NCBI GenBank assembly: GCA_027365715.1 | Contig: DAHXLZ010000326.1 | Span: 1-8,216, forward strand | Length of the DNA: 8,216 nt | Origin: Methanomassiliicoccales archaeon | GTDB lineage: Archaea; Thermoplasmatota; Thermoplasmata; Sysuiplasmatales; Sysuiplasmataceae | Reading direction: 5' to 3' | Shown: positions 4,394 to 8,216 of the stretch, one piece after another | How the letters are laid out: every line of letters begins with the position of its first letter | Numbering within the stretch: the stretch's first letter is position 1 | Notes under the pieces: model-generated | Told to the model about the DNA's origin: nothing | The model's input: only the letters and a program-made list of their open reading frames with translations | Databases searched by the model: none | Position numbers and translations under genes: made by a program

Positions 4394-7027
4394 GTGGAAG
4401 GAAGGCTCTCTTCATACATCATCAGACACCGGATTGCAATTATAGTGGTTTGGATGGCAGTATTCCTGCTTTCCGTCCCGGCAGTCACTGGATACGGCAA
4501 TTTCCTGAGCTACTCCGTTTCAAGCGGTTTGCCAGGGAATACGGAGTCTGGCAATGCGCAAAAGATACTCAGCGCAATTCAATCCCAGAATTCAACGATT
4601 GAGGTCATGATACTGAGCAATTCCACAGGGCAGGCTCAATTGCTGAACAGCACGCTCGCGTTTCAGTCTGCAATAGACTCATCTGCAATACCTTACCTGG
4701 CTGGTACCAGCTCCGCCTTTTCCTCATATGCTTCCTATTTGGATGGCATCATTTCTCCGCAAAGGGATACAATAAACTCCACCTATCAGCAGCTATCCAC
4801 GCTATCCTCAACCATATTCCTCTTCCCCTCCTCCTTCTACTCAAACTGGTCAACATTCTCGTTCTCCAATGACTCGATATCAGCTGCCGCTTCCGCCGCA
4901 GGCTTCGAGCCGACCAACAGTTACGAGGCTCTCTTCATTGAGCAGCTGAACTCAACCGCCGCAATTACCCTATCCCCTGTTGACAGGGTGCAGCATGCAG
5001 TTGTAAACGCGTCTAGCCAGCTGTTTTCAAACAATGCTCAGCTTCAGTTCATTCTTGCATACGAGGGGCTGCAGAACTACACGATGCAGTACTATGCAGC
5101 CACCTCCGCTGCTCTTTCCTCCCTCTACCATCTTCCAGTCACTGCCGAGCTGGTCAAGGCTTCCGTCAGTCCCGGCAGCTTGGGATTGAATTTCGTGGAA
5201 GGCAACGGCCTGTCGGGAATGCCTTCCTTCCTTCGTGATCGGTACGTAAGCAGCAACGGAAATGCATATCTTGTCTACATCACATTCAATGTTTCCGAAA
5301 GTTTTAGGGGTCCCGATAATTTCTATCCAGCTTCGGCCGCCACCCCGACGGTGCGGAACATTGCACAGGAGTACTTCGGCGGCAATGCTCTTGTGACAGG
5401 TATAGGACCGGTGGCCTACGACACAGCGAATGTAACTTCGGCCGCAGGTATATTCTTCGCTTTCATCTTTGTATTTCTCTTTATACTGGTCCTTGTGACC
5501 CTTCGTTCCCTTCTTGCCTCAATACTGGTCCTAGTGTCTGCTTCGCTCTCAACGCTTGTGGGCTATCTTTCCATATATCTCATAGGGCTGGCATTGCACC
5601 GCATCGATTATATTGTCGACTACACACTGACCGCTGTGCTGCTGGGTGTTAGCACAGACTACTTTGTATTCATAGCCGCGAGATACAGGGAGGAAATGAT
5701 ACGAGGGAAGGATCCGAAGGAGGGAATGAAGTGCGCGCTCTCGACCGCGGGCAAAGCTGTGCTTATCAGCGCAATTACGGTAGCGGCTAGTCTCGGAACA
5801 CTCTACTTCGTTTCAGGTCTCTCTACATGGGGACCTGTGCTCTTCATAGCTGTTATCATATCGGCCCTGCTGGAAGTCACCCTCTTTTCTGCATTACTGA
5901 GCATTACAGGGAGGAGAACATTCTCCTGGAAGAGGACTCCGCAGTATGATGAAGCCGCTGTCAGATATTCCCTCTTCTACAAGAGCACGAAACTTTCAAT
6001 CAACCACAGGAAGGCGGTAATTATGGTCTTCCTTATACTAGCCCTTCCTGCCGTCCTGTTCTGGTTCATAGTTCCGACAACCTACAATTTCAACGAAGGA
6101 TTGCCTTCCAACCTATCGAGTGTGAAGGCATTGAATCAGCTGCAGAAGCAGTTTAGCTCAAATCTGATTTATCCGATTACAGTGATTGTTCCGCTCACCG
6201 GCGGAGATGTCTCCAATGGAGTTCCAACCGCGTCTGGAATTCAGCTGCTTGAAGGGAGCGCCCAATCACTTCTGACAGTCAGCGGTGTAAGCAGAGTGTA
6301 TGGTCCGTTTTCTAACGGAACTGCGTATTCGCCCGATTCGGGATACGGCAACTACCTGCTGAACAGCTCTGGCAGGGAGTATGCCTATTATATTGTCTAC
6401 ACACAATATGACCCCTATTCACCGCAGGCAATCAACATAGTGAAGGAGTTGAGGGTGCAGAGCAACTTCATAGTGGGGGGTCTAACTTCCTCGGTGATAG
6501 ATGAGCAGAATTACACGAGCGCAGCATATGCGGAGCTCGAAGTACTGATTGTTATCGTTATAGCAGTCGTACTCGGCATCTCCCTCAAGTCTGTAGTATA
6601 CCCGCTCATATCCATTTCAGGTGTATTCATCAGCGTAGCCTGGACCACTGCGATCCTCTACGTCATTGAAAGATTCGTCCTGCATCAGCAGCTAATCTAC
6701 ATTATACCTGTGATACTGTTCATAATACTGATGTCGCTCGGTAATGATTTCTCCGTCTTCATACTCTCCAGGATTAAGGAGGAAACATCCTCGGGAGAAG
6801 GGAGCGAGGGCATCGTGAAGGCCATGGTATTTTCGGGTAAGATCGTTACTTCACTTGGCATCATACTCGCTGCAAGTCTTGGGGCGCTAGCACTAATACC
6901 AGATGGCTTCCTTCAGCAGATGGGGATTGCATTCATAGTGTCACTGATCCTCGATACCTTTGTTGTGCGCACATTCTATCTCCCTACGGTCATTTCAGCC
7001 TTCATGAAGGCACAGCCATTAAAATAG
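4394..7027 (+). CDS. MMPL/RND-superfamily membrane transporter
   Basis: This 877-residue protein has the RND/MMPL layout in two halves. TM1 is at about 13-33, a large outward domain at 34-350, five TM segments at about 352-515, TM7 at about 541-561, a second outward domain at 562-714, and five more TM segments to the C-terminus. The proton-relay motif in TM4 is intact (GVSTDYFVFIAARYREE, Asp422-Tyr423); the matching one in the second half is SLGNDFSVFILSRIKEE (Asp785-Phe786), with Phe for the usual Tyr. MMPL proteins use the proton gradient to export lipids or hydrophobic compounds; the substrate here is unknown. The outward domains hold 15 N-x-S/T sequons, none elsewhere. GTG at 4394 is the only start that keeps the N-terminus (MEGRLSSYIIRHR), as TAA lies in frame at 4388. 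An out-of-frame ATG begins two bases earlier. The Lrp-like regulator follows after 23 bp. Confidence 0.9.
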   Translation: MEGRLSSYIIRHRIAIIVVWMAVFLLSVPAVTGYGNFLSYSVSSGLPGNTESGNAQKILSAIQSQNSTIEVMILSNSTGQAQLLNSTLAFQSAIDSSAIPYLAGTSSAFSSYASYLDGIISPQRDTINSTYQQLSTLSSTIFLFPSSFYSNWSTFSFSNDSISAAASAAGFEPTNSYEALFIEQLNSTAAITLSPVDRVQHAVVNASSQLFSNNAQLQFILAYEGLQNYTMQYYAATSAALSSLYHLPVTAELVKASVSPGSLGLNFVEGNGLSGMPSFLRDRYVSSNGNAYLVYITFNVSESFRGPDNFYPASAATPTVRNIAQEYFGGNALVTGIGPVAYDTANVTSAAGIFFAFIFVFLFILVLVTLRSLLASILVLVSASLSTLVGYLSIYLIGLALHRIDYIVDYTLTAVLLGVSTDYFVFIAARYREEMIRGKDPKEGMKCALSTAGKAVLISAITVAASLGTLYFVSGLSTWGPVLFIAVIISALLEVTLFSALLSITGRRTFSWKRTPQYDEAAVRYSLFYKSTKLSINHRKAVIMVFLILALPAVLFWFIVPTTYNFNEGLPSNLSSVKALNQLQKQFSSNLIYPITVIVPLTGGDVSNGVPTASGIQLLEGSAQSLLTVSGVSRVYGPFSNGTAYSPDSGYGNYLLNSSGREYAYYIVYTQYDPYSPQAINIVKELRVQSNFIVGGLTSSVIDEQNYTSAAYAELEVLIVIVIAVVLGISLKSVVYPLISISGVFISVAWTTAILYVIERFVLHQQLIYIIPVILFIILMSLGNDFSVFILSRIKEETSSGEGSEGIVKAMVFSGKIVTSLGIILAASLGALALIPDGFLQQMGIAFIVSLILDTFVVRTFYLPTVISAFMKAQPLK
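7018..7026 (+). promoter_or_regulatory. Possible TATA box of the Lrp-like regulator
   Basis: ATTAAAATA, overlapping the last codons and stop of the MMPL gene, is centred about 29 bp before the ATG at 7051, the right distance for a leaderless transcript. The regulator could therefore be expressed on its own as well as by read-through from the transporter promoter. The match is simple AT-rich sequence, so support is modest. Confidence 0.4.
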
Positions 7028-7050
7028 TCCATTTACCAATTATTAACCGA

Positions 7051-7959
7051 ATGGATTTTACAGACATAAGAATATTACAGGAGCTCAGCCGGGACGGCAG
7101 GCAATCTGCGGAAGCCATAGGTTCAAAGCTGTCGCTTACGGGTAATGCAGTCTTAAGGCGCATCCGGACAATGCGCGAATCCGGTGTAATCAGCGGGAGG
7201 GTCGCAATGCCGAGACTCGACTCGCTTGGGCTGTCACTCAGTGTTCACTATTTCGAAAATGAGTTGAATACACCCAGCTCCGGCTTATTGGATGTCATTG
7301 CACAGCTTCCCAATTTCTATTTCGGCATTGCATGTCTCAATGGCGATATTCTTGTGGCGACTGCAGAGTCCGGTCTTGTTTCCGAAAGGGAGGCATTCGA
7401 CAGTCTCCAGCAGAAACTGCCTCATTTCAGGCACTTCCAAACATTCAGATCTGAGGAAAATGGCAGACAGCTATCTTCCGAAACAGATCTCAGGATAATG
7501 CTGAATATGTTGAAGTATCCAGACCTGAGCGTGACGGAGCTTTCCACCTCCCTCGACATGCCTGTGAGAACTGTCAACAGAAGACTGTCAAGGCTTCTTA
7601 CAGATGGTGCGCTCCGTTTCACAATTGAGGTACAGCTTAGCAGGATAGACGGCTCCATACCATTCTACCTTCTCCTCGACTTTGATGAAGAGCCTACTGT
7701 GGAGGTGCAGGGAGAGATCATGAGCATATTCGGCGGATTTATGATATTCAGGGTACCTTTCCAGAAGAGGAGGATCGTCCTTGCTCTTGTCGCAGGCAAC
7801 TTCGAGCATATTGAGAATGGAATGAGTGCTGTTGCAGGGCTTAGGGGGTTAAGGCAGTCAATGCTCATGTTTCCGTCCCGTTACATGTCCAGGCAGTCGG
7901 TGGCCGAGGGCAGGATCGCTGAGCTGCTGGCCACCTACCAGTCTACCCGTGCGCACTGA
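7051..7959 (+). CDS. Lrp/AsnC-like regulator with two winged-helix domains
   Basis: The 302-residue protein starts MDFTDIRILQELSRDGRQSA, the classic opening of an Lrp/AsnC winged helix (about 1-50, with SAEAIGSKLSLTGNAVLRRI as helix-turn-helix). A middle region (about 55-135) has the alternating strands of an AsnC-type sensor domain. A second winged helix follows at about 147-190 (LRIMLNMLKYPDLSVTELST, then RTVNRRLSRLL), and a second alpha-beta region completes the protein. Ordinary Lrp proteins have one such unit and about 150 residues, so this is a tandem duplicated form, known among archaea. The ATG at 7051 fits a TATA-like sequence 29 bp upstream. Adjacent to the MMPL gene in the same direction, it is the obvious candidate for its regulator; ligand and target sites are unknown. 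Confidence 0.82.
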   Translation: MDFTDIRILQELSRDGRQSAEAIGSKLSLTGNAVLRRIRTMRESGVISGRVAMPRLDSLGLSLSVHYFENELNTPSSGLLDVIAQLPNFYFGIACLNGDILVATAESGLVSEREAFDSLQQKLPHFRHFQTFRSEENGRQLSSETDLRIMLNMLKYPDLSVTELSTSLDMPVRTVNRRLSRLLTDGALRFTIEVQLSRIDGSIPFYLLLDFDEEPTVEVQGEIMSIFGGFMIFRVPFQKRRIVLALVAGNFEHIENGMSAVAGLRGLRQSMLMFPSRYMSRQSVAEGRIAELLATYQSTRAH

Positions 7960-8000
7960 GGTGGAACATTTCCCATCTTCATAATGCCCCGAATTATAAA

Positions 8001-8216
8001 TCAGTAATACTGCAGAGCAAGTCCAACAATGTTGGAAAACGCTTTGTCCCTAGTGACCAGTATCGCATTGTTTTTAATGGTGGCCGCTGCAATTAATGCA
8101 TCCACGATTCCAGTTCTCATCCCTTTCTCCATAAGATCGGCGTCAATGCGAGCTGCAATCATCGCGGTTTCTCTGTCTACGGGAACAATGTCAATGTTGG
8201 ATGCGAATTATACCGC
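8001..8216 (-). pseudogene. VapC-like PIN-domain ribonuclease, C-terminal part, with an in-frame TAA
   Basis: The frame ending at TGA 8003-8001 reads NIDIVPVDRETAMIAARIDA, DLMEKGMRTGIVDALIAAAT and IKNNAILVTRDKAFSNIVGL, ending ALQYY. This is the C-terminal half of a PIN domain: the D-x-LIAA motif with a catalytic acid (VDALIAA) and the LVTRD-x-x-F motif with the last acidic residue. VapC toxins are Mg-dependent RNases paired with a VapB antitoxin; the antitoxin gene would lie outside the window. A TAA occurs in frame at 8210-8208, just before FASNIDIVPVD, which in the family is mid-protein. There is no plausible start between it and the catalytic motif, so the gene is broken here by a nonsense change or a frameshift, or the sequence has an error. 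It converges with the Lrp-like gene across a 41-bp gap. Confidence 0.66.

Noticed and set aside
1..8216. CRISPR array, tRNA or rRNA genes
   Set aside because: No regularly spaced repeats beyond the short promoter repeats, and no tRNA-like or rRNA-like segments, were seen on reading either strand.

Overview
The window looks archaeal, most likely from the Thermoplasmatales/Thermoplasmata. The support is TATA-box promoters 25-40 bp upstream of starts with little or no leader and no convincing Shine-Dalgarno sites, an archaeal ATPase of the ATPase_2/DUF234 type, a HxlR regulator, a two-winged-helix Lrp-like regulator, and an MMPL/RND transporter whose outward loops carry many N-glycosylation sequons. 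The domain assignment is fairly safe; the order-level assignment is inference from remembered families, not a search.

Left region (1-1698): a minus-strand set of small redox genes. A SelT/SelW/SelH-like (Rdx) CxxC protein (1228-956) is followed by an unrecognised frame broken by one TAA (954-706), then two tandem ferredoxins of one family. The first ferredoxin (552-151) is broken by an in-frame TGA; the second (218 to the window edge) is open as far as visible. Each has lost one cysteine of its first 4Fe-4S motif, at different positions. Facing this set is a plus-strand HxlR regulator (1297-1698) with a C-x-C at its N-terminus. The two divergent starts appear to share one TATA element at 1260-1269. 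A redox-responsive regulator controlling the redox genes is an attractive inference.

Second region (1699-2676): about 1 kb without an intact gene. It holds the C-terminal remnant of a two-TM membrane protein with one internal TAA (2241-1948), abutting the remnant of a DDE (IS3/IS481-like) transposase (2580-2245), plus a perfect 8-bp stem-loop at 1866-1898.

Third region (2677-4393): an intact DUF234-type ATPase on the minus strand. Its promoter carries a 15-bp palindrome and AT-rich repeats with a 16-bp period. A possible 49-aa minus-strand gene follows, lying across the promoter of the transporter.

Fourth region (4394-7959): an 877-aa MMPL transporter starting with GTG, then a 302-aa Lrp-like regulator 23 bp downstream on the same strand, probably a functional pair. 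The window ends in the C-terminal half of a VapC-like PIN toxin gene on the minus strand (8216-8001), interrupted by a TAA near the edge.

Throughout, several minus-strand frames that look conserved carry one stop each (TGA at 421, TAA at 787, 2065 and 8208). This points to gene decay or sequence error rather than a changed genetic code.
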